This document shows, in pieces, positions 15,285-27,700 of a stretch of 64,000 nt of DNA (the stretch's first letter is position 1; every line of letters begins with the position of its first letter). The position numbers and the translations under genes are program-made. The notes under the pieces are model-generated. The model was not told where the DNA came from. It saw only the letters and a list, made by a program, of their open reading frames with translations, and made no database searches. The stretch is from Alternaria dauci (lineage: Eukaryota > Ascomycota > Dothideomycetes > Pleosporales > Pleosporaceae): positions 2,480,001 through 2,544,000 of the forward strand of contig NC_091275.1 in the NCBI RefSeq assembly GCF_042100115.1. Direction: 5' to 3'.

Positions 15285-17107
15285 ATGATGCTCGGCCTTG
15301 CATTTACCGCGACGCGTACACAGATCGCATCCTATCTCTTTGGCGTCGCGCTCTTCAGCATTAGCTTCCTCGTCTTCCTCAATAGCTCGATATCCTTCGT
15401 CATTACACAGCGCATTGGCCAATCACGAAATGTAGGCGATGCTGTCGGCACCCTGGGCTTCGTGGATGAGTTGGTAGCGCTCATTGCGTGTCCCGCATGG
15501 GGCTTACTGAGCGACAGGGTGGGCGTGAGGAGTGTTGCTGTCATGGGGTACAGTATTGTAGGTGTTGCGCTGTGGGTTCTCGTGCAGGCGAAGAATGTCT
15601 ATCCGCAGTTGCTGCTTGCGAGGGTGCTGTTTAGTCTGGGTGGAAGTGCGACGTGAGTTCCGAGAAATTGGGATACTGAGGCATGAGAGGCTGACATCCA
15701 ACCAGTGCGACTATGGTCACGGCAATTCTGCCCTCGATGACTATTGTCAAAGAAATCAAACCTGACCCGCGATCACCGACACAAAGCCGTGGTAGATCGC
15801 ATGCGCCGGCTGCTTCGATATCGTCCGAACTCACTATCACGCCCGCGCGCTTCCGCTCCAACTCCCCGGAAGACCATACACAGGAGACACCCTTGAAGAA
15901 GGACTCGGGCGCATCCACGTCGCAACTTGCCGGGCTGGTGGGTATGTTCACAGGGTGCGGCGCCTTGGTCGCGCTGTTCGTCTTCTTACCTTTGCCAACA
16001 CAATTCCAAAATGCTGGCGAGCGTCCCGCAACAGCCGTGGCAGATGCTTTCTACGTCGTAGGAGCCATTGCTCTTCTTGTAGCGCTGGGCTGTTTCTTTG
16101 GCCTGCGCCAGCTACCCGGCGAAGAAGCAAAAGGCTGGAAACGCCTTGCTAGCAAAGGAGACTACAAAGATGTAGACAGTCATCTGACACGCGACGTTGT
16201 GTTGTCCTACCCACGTCTCTTTCTGGAAAGTGTTCGTCTTGGTTTCACATCGCCAAACATCGGACTCGGCTACGTTGGAGGGTTTGTCGCACGCGCATCC
16301 TCGGTCGCTATATCGCTCTTCATACCCCTGTTCACAAATCACTATTTCCTGCAGACTGGCCGCTGTAAAGTGGATTCCAACATTCCCTCCGATATCAAAG
16401 TCGCCTGTCCCGAAGCCTACAAGCTCGCAGCCATGTTAACGGGCATCAGCCAACTCATCGCACTCATGTCTGCACCCCTCTTTGGCTACCTTTCCGGTCG
16501 TTTCCCTCGCTACAACATCCCTTTGCTGGTAGCAGCTATGTCTGGAATCGCAGGCTACTCTGCATTCGGATCACTCACGAGCCCGGACTACAAGAGCGAA
16601 GACGGCACAGGCGCAATCTTCTTCATCGTGGCGTTACTAGGCATCAGTCAAATCGGCGCTATCGTTTGTTCCCTCGCCTTACTCGGCCGTGGCATCAATA
16701 ATGACGAGCACGCCTCAACAGCAACCTCGGCATCTGTTTCTGTAAACGGAACAACGTCACATCCATCTGCAGGCGCTACACCGCCACACAGCGCACCCAT
16801 CACTCCAGTGGACGAAAATGCTCCTTTGCTTCCAGAGCACATGCACTCTTTGCGCTCTGCTTCCACCTCGAGACGAGTGACATCGCATAATCACATCAAA
16901 GGCTCTATAGCGGGAACGTATAGTCTGCTGGGTGGCTTTGGTATCTTGCTACTGACTAAAGCCGGTGGTGCGTTGTTTGATAGCACGGGGCCTGGCGCGC
17001 CGTTTTACATGATGGCAGGATTTAATGCGCTGCTTTTTGTGGTTACGGTTGGTGTTAGCGGGCTGCAGGGCGCGAGGAGGTGGAGGATGGGCGTGGGAGG
17101 GTCTTAG
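15285..17107 (+). CDS. Major facilitator superfamily transporter with long central loop
   Basis: Two exons, 15285-15652 and 15706-17107, give 589 aa. The first half carries several hydrophobic segments and the MFS loop motif GLLSDRVGVRSV after the second one (the family pattern is GxLaDrxGrr). A central hydrophilic Ser/Pro-rich stretch of about 60 residues separates the first group of segments, and a second Ser/Thr/Pro-rich loop precedes the last ones. The second half repeats a related loop (LFGYLSGRFPRYNIPLL). The overall pattern resembles fungal vesicular-amine-transporter-like MFS proteins. Substrate and membrane are not predictable. The acceptor at 15705 was chosen because it gives the Ala-Thr-Met-Val-Thr continuation in frame. 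Confidence 0.85.
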
Positions 17108-17605
17108 AACGTGGTGTGCCTTGTGAGCATGTGTAAAGAATATGTATTGATGGGCTGGGATGAGACATTTGTTAAGTCTTTCCCAAGGAAGGAAGTAAAT
17201 ACCCTCTTACGATGATATTGGTATCTCACCTCTGTCGTCTATGGTTCTTTTTGATCAAACATCGCAAGTGAGTTCACTCTTGAACATGTTCAATCACTTA
17301 ATATTTGGAAATGAACAAAGCACTATTCCTAGCATCCGTACGATTTCAAAATGATGTAGCAATATCATATGTCCAAATGCTATCCAAAACACATCTCAGA
17401 CACATAATAAACAGTCCTGAGTATCCTATGCTACAAGTCAAACAAATTCGAGTCCACTTCACTTTCCACTCTAGCCAATCTTCCCCAGAACCTCACCCCA
17501 AACCAGCACATCGACCTTCTTCCTTGGCGGCAACACATCCGCAACAGTCGGTCTGACAGCCACATTCTGTGGCCATTGCTTGCCTCTATCGACCTATGCA
17601 TTACC
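17108..17605. other. Intergenic, convergent 3' ends
   Basis: AT-richer sequence between the MFS gene (+) and the TPP1-like gene (-). It probably holds their 3' UTRs. Nothing else was recognised. Confidence 0.6.
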
Positions 17606-20600
17606 TTAGCCCGATTTTCCTCCAGATGGATTGTTTGGAGCATCATAACTCCTTGTAGGCTTAGAACTCACTGCCGTGCTGCCAGTCAGGGACGTGAGAC
17701 GCTGGTAACCGTTGTAGAAGTCCCTGTACTTATCGCCAGAACTGCCTCGATCGTCGAGCTTAGGATTTGACAAGCGTGGCTGGGGTCGTGATGAGGACGC
17801 AGATGAAGTAGTTTGGTCGCGGCCTCTAGGACGGACCTGTGAGTTCGTGGGGAGAGAGTGGCGTGGGCGAGACAAGGTGTCATTGACACGATCATGTGTA
17901 GGTCTCCTGGGCTGTTCGGAAGCAACTGGTAGCGATCTCCTTGCCGGCTTTGGTGTCGGGAAAGGCTGTGGTTGTTGCCTAGGTGTGCTGGGCTCTGTAC
18001 GTGCTATAGCAAGCTCCTCGAGTGCTCTTTGCAGTGTTTTCGTGTTCTGAATAATGCCTCTCGTAAACAGAGTATTGCGTATGTTGTCTTTGTAGAAGCG
18101 ATAGTACGGCTCAGGGGTTTCTGCTCGATCGATACAGTCATTAGCGTACTGGCGATAATCTGTCCTGTTACGAATGATGAAATCGTCCCATTGCCATTTT
18201 GGTACCATCTTATCTGCTTGTTCAAGCTGGTACATTTGATTACATTGATTCGCAAAGTGCGTCTCATTTCCGTCGTACTCCGGATACGCCTCTTTAAAGG
18301 ACTGGAAGAGCGTCTTATTGCCAGATTCATCTACATTCTCGGATGATGTCGACGAGGGTCGGGCATGTATCGGAACTGGACCGCGTGTAGGAGTACCGCC
18401 CGAACGAGCTTTCGAAGGGGTGCGCGGTTTAGATGACCGAGGCGTTGGGCTTGCAATGGGCTGTGCTCTTACAGGGCTAGGTTCATCGTAGAGCCCTTGA
18501 TGTCGAGGCGATAGGCTAGGCGATGGCTCCTTTTTCGTTCCCACACCAAAGCCATCAGTTTCCATGATGTCGCAGTCATCTTCAACAGCCAATTTGCTTG
18601 TAGGCTCGGGTGCGTTCTCAGAGCTCGTTGTACTTGAGTTGCGTTGCTCCCGAAATCTGCGCATAGACTCCTCCCGATCCTTACGTACCGTATCTGTTAG
18701 GTCAAAACCAGGCGCAGCGGCATCTCCAAAGTCGACACGCTTGAGTTCACGCCTTTTAGATTGCCGTCGGTTGCTTTTGGTCGGCGAAGCAATAGACTTA
18801 CGTTTGGCAGGTTGTGAGGGGTGATGGGGTACCATCGGTGGTGCCTCGGAGCCACCGTTGTTCAGAGATGATGGCGCTGCGTATGGGGTTGCATGCGACG
18901 TAGATTTAGGTACAATCTCGCCATATTGATCGTTCGGTGGTTTTTGTGTAGTTACAGTAACACGAGCAGTTTGCTTGTTGGGATCCTTTGCGTTTGAAAG
19001 ACTGTCGGGCATCTCCACGTCTCCAACATTATCGGTATCTGCAACCTTGACCTTGTCATGGTGTACTTCAACTTCCTTGTCCTCAGTGCTTGTATCTTTC
19101 CCTTGTGTATGCGACGAATGTTCTTTAGTGGCTTCAATGATTCCAAGGTCAGCGAGGTCAGATATACTAGGCGTATCATATGTACTGTGGACTATTGAGG
19201 TAGATGATGTGGGTTTCGACTGGCTGCTCGAGGTTTGTGGGTTTTTAGGTACCGAGGCATGCTTGCCTTTGCCGTATGGGGTTTCTTTTACATGAACTAT
19301 TGGACAGCGCAGAGGGACCGCATCTGGAAGCTTGTTGCTCGCTAATGGTGGCTGTGTTCGTTGTACAAGATCTTCGCCCAAGGCTTGTGGGACAGACTCT
19401 TCCATCTCCATCTCCACATCGGAGTCGGCAGGAGCAGCAGGAGCAGGCGGCGAAGATGTAAGATTGGCTGGATTGTCCTCATCCGAATGCGATTCTTGCT
19501 TCCCCATGCTCGAGTCTGGAGGAAGTCCCTCTTGAGGCCTTGTCGGATGTTCTGGCGGCTCTGGAGTGGCTGGCCAGGACACCTGGCCAGCTGTATCGTC
19601 ATCTTCCTGCGTAGGTACAGGCTCATCGTCTTGCGTCTTTGAGGCCAGAGACTCGGGTGATGGATCCAGGCTTTCTGGCGACGGATCTATGTCTGATTCT
19701 TCATCGCTATTGGCATCTGCTATCTCATCAGCTATCAGATGGATATCCTTGAGTCTCAAATGGGGCATGTTTCCATGTTGGAAAGGCTGTGTCCCAGGTG
19801 GAGGTTTTAGCCAACTAGTTTCTTTGCTCAGACATTGCGCCTGATCGTTTGGTACCTGTAGCGTCTTGCTATTGAACACAAAGCCTTTCATCCAAGAGGG
19901 TAACGTATCAGTACTTTTTTCGGTAAGATTTTGTTGGATGTCGTGCTCTTCGACTTGAGTGTGTTTGGCAGCTGCTGTAACCTCAGGCACGACATGCCCT
20001 GCTTTGTGGACCCTGTTCTCCTCATGGTTCGGCGTAGACGACGCAGCTTTTCCCTTTTCAGCGTCTGTCCCGAGCTGTGTTGGTGATCGATGCGATGAAT
20101 CTGACGGGGGCCTAGGGGGGTCATCTGTGGGTGGAGCGGGGTCATTTTGCGGCTTTCTAAAAGCCCACTGGACAAAACCTGGCTCAGAATTCGTGGCGCT
20201 TGTGCTAGTACTGGGCTTCTTGCCCTGGTTTATGAGGCTCAACAATCTAATCGGTCTCTCATAGTCGGCGTTGGCAGTTCCTGGTCGTATTTCGACTCGT
20301 TTGGTGTTCCCAGCCATTACTGGCTCCAGCCTGTTCACTCCTATAATCTGAGGCTCATCATCTTTGCTCGGACGCGGACGCAGGGGTTGTGGAATTTGTG
20401 TCCCAAAGGGTAGTTGAGTGTCCTGCATCTGGGAGTGAAGGTCATTGCCATCTGACATATTGCCGTTCTGATGCGTAGCCTCCGCCGCGGCGTCGTCTTT
20501 TGCCTCTATGTCCGTCTTATCAGGACCCGATGCTAAGCACCGACGGTCTTCGAGCGCTTGGATGCGACGCAGCTGCTCTAGCAGATTTCCAATCTGCTTG

Positions 20601-21132
20601 CAAGCGTACAGCGATGTTAGACTTGGGCTGCCCCGAGGTTGGAATTGTTGGTAGCTCTCGCCTAGCCAATCAATCTGATTGAGTACCAAGCGCAGCCTTT
20701 CGGGAGGCGGCCCGTATGAGGTGAATCGGACGGTATATTTTCGGACGGCTATGGTCGTGCCTGTGGCCAGGTGTGGGACAGCGGGGTGTCGTCGGAAGAA
20801 GTCCAGAGCGCAATCGGGTGTGAAATGGGAAATTATGTGATTCCGGCCGTCGGTGAGCGTAAGTGGAGAGACCTGAGGTTTTGAAAGTTAGGTGGGATAG
20901 CCCGAGGCGGTGCGTGATCACATGCCTTGAGAACCTGCAATGCGCAGTCGCGTTTGGGGTAATGGATGACATCCACGGACGAGCCGTTATCGTGGTACAC
21001 GCTCCGCTGTCTACCAAGCTCCGCCCTGGCACGGGATTTTTTCTTCTCGTGTCGGTCCTGGAGCCATCGGCAGCCTAGCAGCAGCTCTGACTCGAACGTG
21101 TCCTCAAGCCAAGCGGTGAGACGAATGGCCAT
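17606..21132 (-). CDS. Large protein with N-terminal TPP1/Tpz1-like (shelterin) domain, candidate telomere protein
   Basis: Two exons, 21132-20926 and 20872-17606, give 1157 aa. The junction uses a GC donor (AAG|gcatgt) and a normal CAG acceptor, 53 nt, phase 0; no GT donor nearby keeps the frame. The joined N-terminus (MAIRLTAWLEDTFESELL ... CALQVLKVSPLTLTDGRNHIISHF ... TTIAVRKYTVRFTSYGPP) looks like the OB-fold of TPP1/Tpz1/Est3-type shelterin subunits, which bridge telomeric ssDNA-binding proteins and recruit telomerase. A disordered Ser/Pro/Glu-rich middle follows (about residues 160-920). A folded C-terminal block at about 925-1020 contains FKEAYPEYDG and WQWDDFIIRN. The gene itself is convincing. 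The shelterin assignment rests on pattern memory only and needs a profile search. Confidence 0.6.
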
Positions 21133-21778
21133 AAAACGTGAGCTGCAGGCGCGAGCGGAAGACGCGACGCGTCTGGTCCCGGCGAGATGCGTGTAGATGG
21201 GGAGGAACGACAAGCCGTGTGCGGGGTAGAGGAGAGAGACCGCATGGTACAAAGTCCAGGCAAAGAGGACCAGCAGCTGGTGTCTCACTTGACCCCAGCG
21301 CCTTCACGTCTTGTGCGACTCTTCACGGCGGCTGCATGGCGGCATCTCGTAGCCAAAACGCGCCCATGCCGAGCAACGTGGGGCGGCGGAGGTGCAAGAG
21401 GCCTGAGGCGGAATCTCTTGGCGGCTGCGCGTCATTGCCCGCCGCGTATCTTGCATTCCTAGCTTGGTATATATGCACCTCGTGATGCTTCAGCTACCCG
21501 AGCTGTCGCCCTCGAAGCCTACCGTCGATGCCTGCAGTCTTGGGTGCAGGTTCCATGAAGCCACTCATCTGGCCCCCCTCGCCGCCGGCCGAACAAGCAA
21601 TATACGTGTAACGAGCTTGCAGACATACATTGTCGATTCCACCTCGCCCGCTACCTGACCGTGATTCCCCGTGAAGCCTGATGCTGTCCTTCACTGACCA
21701 CTGTCGGACGCCGCTCGGCCTTCACATACCCGACACTATTCACCTCACTCGCAGACGCCCAATCCTCTAGACGCAGCC
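21133..21778. promoter_or_regulatory. Divergent promoter region between TPP1-like gene and FAB1
   Basis: 646 bp between two head-to-head start codons. A TATATA-like stretch lies near 21469. No recognised binding site is claimed. Open frames inside are short and overlapping. Confidence 0.5.
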
Positions 21779-24700
21779 ATGTCTCGAGACTCACGGCGGG
21801 GGTCGTTGCAACCGCCCTCGCTCTACCAAATGCATGCCACAGCATCACGATCCGACACGCTTACCACCTTTGACGACTTCACCGTCCCTCCAGCCCCGAG
21901 CTCGGTTGGCGAACCAAAAGGCATAGACCTCGTACAAGGCGGCTTCAGCGGGCTGTACAGTCGCCTCAGAGCGTCAGTGGGCGGCGTCAGGGAACAGTCT
22001 CAAGATGGCCGGAGTGCATCTTCATCTGTATCCAAATCTGCAGCAGTCCACCGTAGCCCAGGGGGAACTTCCATGTCTTCGCCCGTAGCCACGTCCAGGC
22101 CGTCGTCGAGCATGCAGTCACCAGCAACAGCCACCTTCCCTGACGCCCTGCCTCCTTCTCGCGACTCCAACATGTCCAGTACCACTCTGTCAAGTAAAGC
22201 TTCGCTAAACGCATCCAAGGCTTCCCTGGGTACCACGCGCTCCCGACCCTCAATATCCACGAGTGTGGACACGGCGCACACAGCCAAACACGACGACTCG
22301 TCCATCTTGAGCCCTGTGAGCATCCACTCCAGGCACCAGAGCATCTCCAACGTAGACCTGCCGAGGAGCAACACGCCACGAGATCCCGCGCTAGGAAGCC
22401 AACGGCTGAACTCTCCCCACTTCCCTCCGAGCCGAGACAGCACCTCACGAAAACGGAAGGGCGACGTCGACCTCGTTGGCCAGGAAAGTGACGATACGGA
22501 CCAAGACGACATGGTACTTGTCAAAGGCGAAAGTCAGGCAGGCGAGAGCGCCAACTTCAAGGCTGTCTCAGATACACCACGTGAAAGTCTGAGCAGGGTC
22601 AGTTCCCGAGCCGATAGCCAGTACCAACCTGCCCGTTCTGCGCCGAACAAGGCCAGGGAGCAGTCTGAAAAGTCTCCGGAAAGAATTTCACTCACTCGCG
22701 CCGCTGATTCTCAGGCGACTATACATGCACCTGAGCCACAACGGCCGCCGATGCTCCACGTTGGCCCTTCACACCTGCCAGGCTACCGGCCTTCGAGAGC
22801 CTCCTCTTCCGACGGTCTCAGTTCCGTCGTCACAACTTCCACTATACGCACTCCTGCTGTGGCTCCTATAGATGAGATACAACGGCAAGCCCAAGCTGCA
22901 CCTGCTGCACACAACATGTCGCGCAGCACTTTCACTCAAATGCGACGAAAGATCCTAGATCGCGAATTCTGGATGCGCGATGAGAATGCTAAAGCATGTT
23001 TTAGCTGTGGTGATGCTTTTACCACCTTCAGACGTAAGCATCACTGTCGTACGTGTGGGCAGATCTTCGACTCCAAGTGCACGTCCATCGTCTCAGGCAA
23101 AATCTTTGGACAGCAGAGCAACCTCAAGGTCTGCAAACCGTGTGAGAGTATCATATATGGCCATGACGATGATTCTTCCGACTACACAGACGATGGTGAT
23201 CAGACTTCCATATACGACAATGGTGACAGAGCCGAGTACTCGGACAATGACGAAGCTGATCACGTCGAAAGTGATCATACCAAGATCGGAACACCTACCA
23301 TCAGCATACCCATGTCGCGGAAGGTAGGCAGTGAGAAGAAACGCCGGTCGCACGTCATAGAAGTCGGCCCCCAGACTTTAGCCCGCCCGAGTTCTTCACG
23401 GTCTTTGCGGTCGTTGGGCGGTAGACCCCGGTCGTCGAGCCACAAACGCCACCCGTCTAAACACCAACACATGCGCCATGTTAAGCATGACGATCGTGCC
23501 CCCTTCCATCAGTATCACGACAATTCGCGTAGCCAACCGAGTCTGTCAGCTTTTCACCACGATAACATAATTGACCCTGACCTTGCGCCGTTCATGTCAG
23601 ACGAGGGCTCGAGCGAAGAAGATCATGCCAGCATCTTCGCAACTTTGAGAGAAGACCCTGCTGCCAGCGCAAATCTGGATAACGAGAGAAGTGGCTTGGG
23701 CGGCCTGTTGGCTGCGATGAGAAAGGGCAAGTCCAGAGCTGGTGACAGAAGTGTCATCGGCGGCGGTCATGCTCGAGATGCAGACAACATTAGCATCACA
23801 AGTCGCAACGGGAATCGCCCGTCGCGACGAAGGAATCTCAGCGTAAGCAGTATAACTCATCGAGCCTCCCCGAGGCGGTCTAAGAGCAACACTCTGTTGA
23901 GACCATACGCTGGCTTCGGTGCTAGCGGGCCAGGAACGCCGCAACTCCAGCCGTCTCCTTCGCCAACACCCCCAGGGGGGAGGATTACTCGCAGCGCGTC
24001 GATGCAAGGAATGACGCCCAAAGTCGAGCTTAACAAAGCCAGCCTGGATCATGCGCGAAAGCTGTTGATACAGATGCTCAATGATGCCGGTGTTCCACGC
24101 GCGTCGAGTTGGGAGAAGGCCTTGATCCCAATCTTACGTCAGTGTACCGATGATGTCAACCCTGACGTCGACAGAGGCGACGACATCGATGTGAGGAACT
24201 ACATCAAACTCAAGAAAATTCCAGGTGGCAAGCCAAAGGATACGGCATACGTCTCTGGGGTTGTTTTCACCAAGAATGTCGCCCTGCGAAGCATGCCTCG
24301 CAACATACCTAATCCGAGAATTGCGATCATTACTTTTGCCATCGAGTACGCGCGACACCAAGCACACTTCATGAGTCTCGAGCCTGTCATTGCGCAAGAG
24401 CGGGAGTACCTCCGCAATCTTGTCAGTCGTATCGCGGCCCTTGAACCTCATGTCTTGCTCGTACAGCGCAATGTGTCTGGTCTGGCACTCGAATTCTTGG
24501 AAAAGGAAGGAATTGCTGTGGTCCATAACGTGAAGCCTACAGTTCTCAATGCCGTAGCGCGATGTACCAACTCGAAAATGATCTCCTCAGTGGATAAGTT
24601 GGCGATTGACCCGTCTCACCTTGGATCCTGTGGCAGCTTTGACGTCAAAACCTATATGCACAAGAATGCGAGAAAGACTTACATCTTTCTTTCTGGATGC

Positions 24701-27700
24701 CAGAAAGAGCTTGGCTGCACGATTGTTCTGCGAGGTGCTGAGAGCCATGATTTGGTTAGGCTCAAACGTGTCACTGAGTTTATGACATACGTGGTGTACA
24801 ACCTCAGGCTCGAGACTTGCCTAATGCGCGACGAGTTTATCGATACACCGACAGCTTCTATCACTGGTACTATTGCCCCGAACAGTCATGATCAGGACAG
24901 CTTGCAACCCCAAACCGGTACAAGTGATTCCGCTTCCCAACATACCAGCGCATTATCCGACGGCGGCGATCCACAGTCTAACGATGCTGCACCATCATAC
25001 TACAGCGACATGGTCGAAAACCACCGCACTAAGATCCTTTCGTCTTCGCCTTTTGTCAAGTTCATGCAACCTTACCTGCTCGAACAGGCTCGTCAGTATG
25101 AAGCAAAGCTTGGTCATCTAAAGAAGCTCAAGAACCAATATACTGCTGATGAAAACGACGAGAAGCCAGGAGAGATTGGCCGAAAGTTCGAACTCGTGCA
25201 ACCTGAGATGGTTCACACTGTGGTGGAAAAGGCTTCGAAGCAAGTGCGCGAGTTCCTATCTGCAGTGCACGCGTCAGAGTACGACAAAGCAATGCATCAG
25301 TACCTGACTCAAAAGCGACAATGGGAGCAGTATCTCTCAGGTAACACTGATCTTTACGACCCTTTCAACCACCAGAAGATTGCTGTTCTATATAGTGTGG
25401 TCAATACCACAACGTCAACTCCGTGCATTGGTCCGGAGATTATCGCGCTTGGCTTCTATCAAGAGCACGACTATGACGATGGCTTCACACCAGACTGCAC
25501 TCTGGGTCAATATGTGGAAGATCTATGCACTTCTGCTGGCGTTGCTTGCGAAGTGGGCAACTGCGACCGAAGGATGCTCGATCATTCCAGGCAATACGTC
25601 CATGGAGAAGGTCAGATGACGGTCATCGTCCAGAAGCATCCGCCAAAAATAAAGGGCATGTACCAGACCATTCTCATGTGGAGCTGTTGCAGGATATGTG
25701 GCCAGGAGACCCAAGCGTTCCCAATGTCTGAGTGGAGCTGGAGATATTCTTTTGCGAAGTACCTCGAATTGACTTTCTGGAGTATCAAGCTGCATCCGCG
25801 AGCAGGCATATGTCCACACGACATCCACAAGGATCACGTCCGCTACTTTGGCTACAACAATGTTGCTCTTCGTATCCAGTACGATCCCGTCCCAATGTAC
25901 GAGGTCATTGCGCCTAAACCAAACGTGACCTGGAAGGTGGATAGCGACCTCAGATTAAAGAACAGCCAGTACTTGATGATCGAGGAGAAATTGGACTGCT
26001 TCATGGACTCACTTCGCGCCCGCATCCAAGGAATACACGTCGAAGATGTTATTCCTGAGAAGGTAGATTTGTGTCGAAAGGAAGTTGAGATACTCCTGAA
26101 GCGCGCAAATGAAGAGCACGAATGGTTGAAGGCTAAGCTTCAAGACAAGTACATGAATTCAAAGTACTACGAGATCATCCCCATGAACCGCGCAATCCGC
26201 GCGATCCAGGAGAAGGCTATTGCCTGGGATGTGACGTTCTTGGAATTCGAGCAGCAGTTCTTCCCATCTGAGCGGGACATTAGGAGGTACGCGAACATGC
26301 AGCTGAAGAGATTTCTAGAGCGCGACGAGTCCACGAGCTCGTTGGCATCTGTCGATGAAGGCACAGAATCGGGTGCAGATGATTCGTACATCGATGAGAA
26401 AGATGAGTCGATTGCTCTATCGCCTAGGCCTTCCAACATGTCGCCCGAGATGGCTCGCGATATGTTGAGCTCTGTCGTCAAAGAAGAGAGTGCAGCTAGC
26501 GATCAACCTGCAAACGATGAAGAGCAGGCATCTGAGCCCAAGACGCCTACGCCTCCCAAACTTAATTTAGACTTGCCAATCCAAACTCCACGCGAGGCCC
26601 TCGAGCGAGAGGATGTCCGTCATCTAGATCTGGCGGTGCCTTCCAACTACCCCGATACTTCTACCATCACCAACGAAGAACTGACCCAGACTCCAACTGT
26701 TGCCTCCGATCCAAGCAGGTTTGACGAGGGGTCACCTACACCTACTAGTCTTCCCAAAGTAAATCCGATCGACAAATCTCTCGCAGAAGCTATCGAAAAC
26801 ATGCCTAGTAGTCCATCTCCGGTGCCATCAGCTTCCACTCCAACAGCTGAGAGTAAGATACCGCGACTGGTTGAAACTTGTCGACGTGAGACAGCAGCCA
26901 GACCAACTTCACTCGTTAGGACACAATCCCAACCAGGAAATATCGCCAAGCACCTAGGCCCTTTTCCAGGCTCGACCACTGTCAACAACGGGCCCACTAG
27001 TCCAAAGTCGAGCGCAAATGATTCTTCGAAAGCTTTTGAGCGTATGACAGAGCGACTTGGGCTAGGATTGACAACCCCAAAACAATCCAAGTCCTCATCC
27101 CGGATACCTCGTTCAATTCCTTACAAGAGTCAGAACAAGGTATCGAAGATTGCACAACATTTTGAACAGCTATCACGAGAGTTCCAGAACCAGCGCATGC
27201 GTGAGCGACGTAACGATCGGGCTAGACAAGTGCGCGCGTTCCCACTTGCTTCTTCTAAACCAGTTGTTGAGGTATACAAGAACGTACATGATGCAGTTCA
27301 AGAAAACGAAGATTCTGACGAAGATATACGTACTCCAACCCCTCCTCGCGCAAGTCTAGACAATAGCACACTTGGTGATAGTACCCTCACTGAACGTACG
27401 GACGACGGAACAACGGCGCTACACTCACCAGTCGAAGAACGAAATTCCCAGGACGCTATGGCTCAACTTCCAGGCAGTGACGCATCATCCAAGTCTCCAA
27501 GTCACTTTCCGTCAGATATAGAGAACGACATCAGTGATACAGAGATTACACCCGAAGACATACCTTTACCTGAAAGCCTTTCGGGCTCCAAGCTTCTAGA
27601 CCTGAGTGACTCGCAGCTAGAGAACTCTCTTGAGCTGCCCAAACACGAGAAAAACACTCTTCTCAAGATCCTTACCAGCTTCTGGTCCGAACGCTCAGCA

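Noticed and set aside
12488..17107. A secondary-metabolite cluster of P450 and MFS genes.
   Set aside because: No backbone enzyme (PKS, NRPS, terpene synthase) or regulator is nearby; two adjacent genes are not enough.
20833..21288. Longer start for the TPP1-like protein at 21288.
   Set aside because: The added 52 residues look like noncoding translation; the Met at 21132 directly precedes the conserved-looking block.
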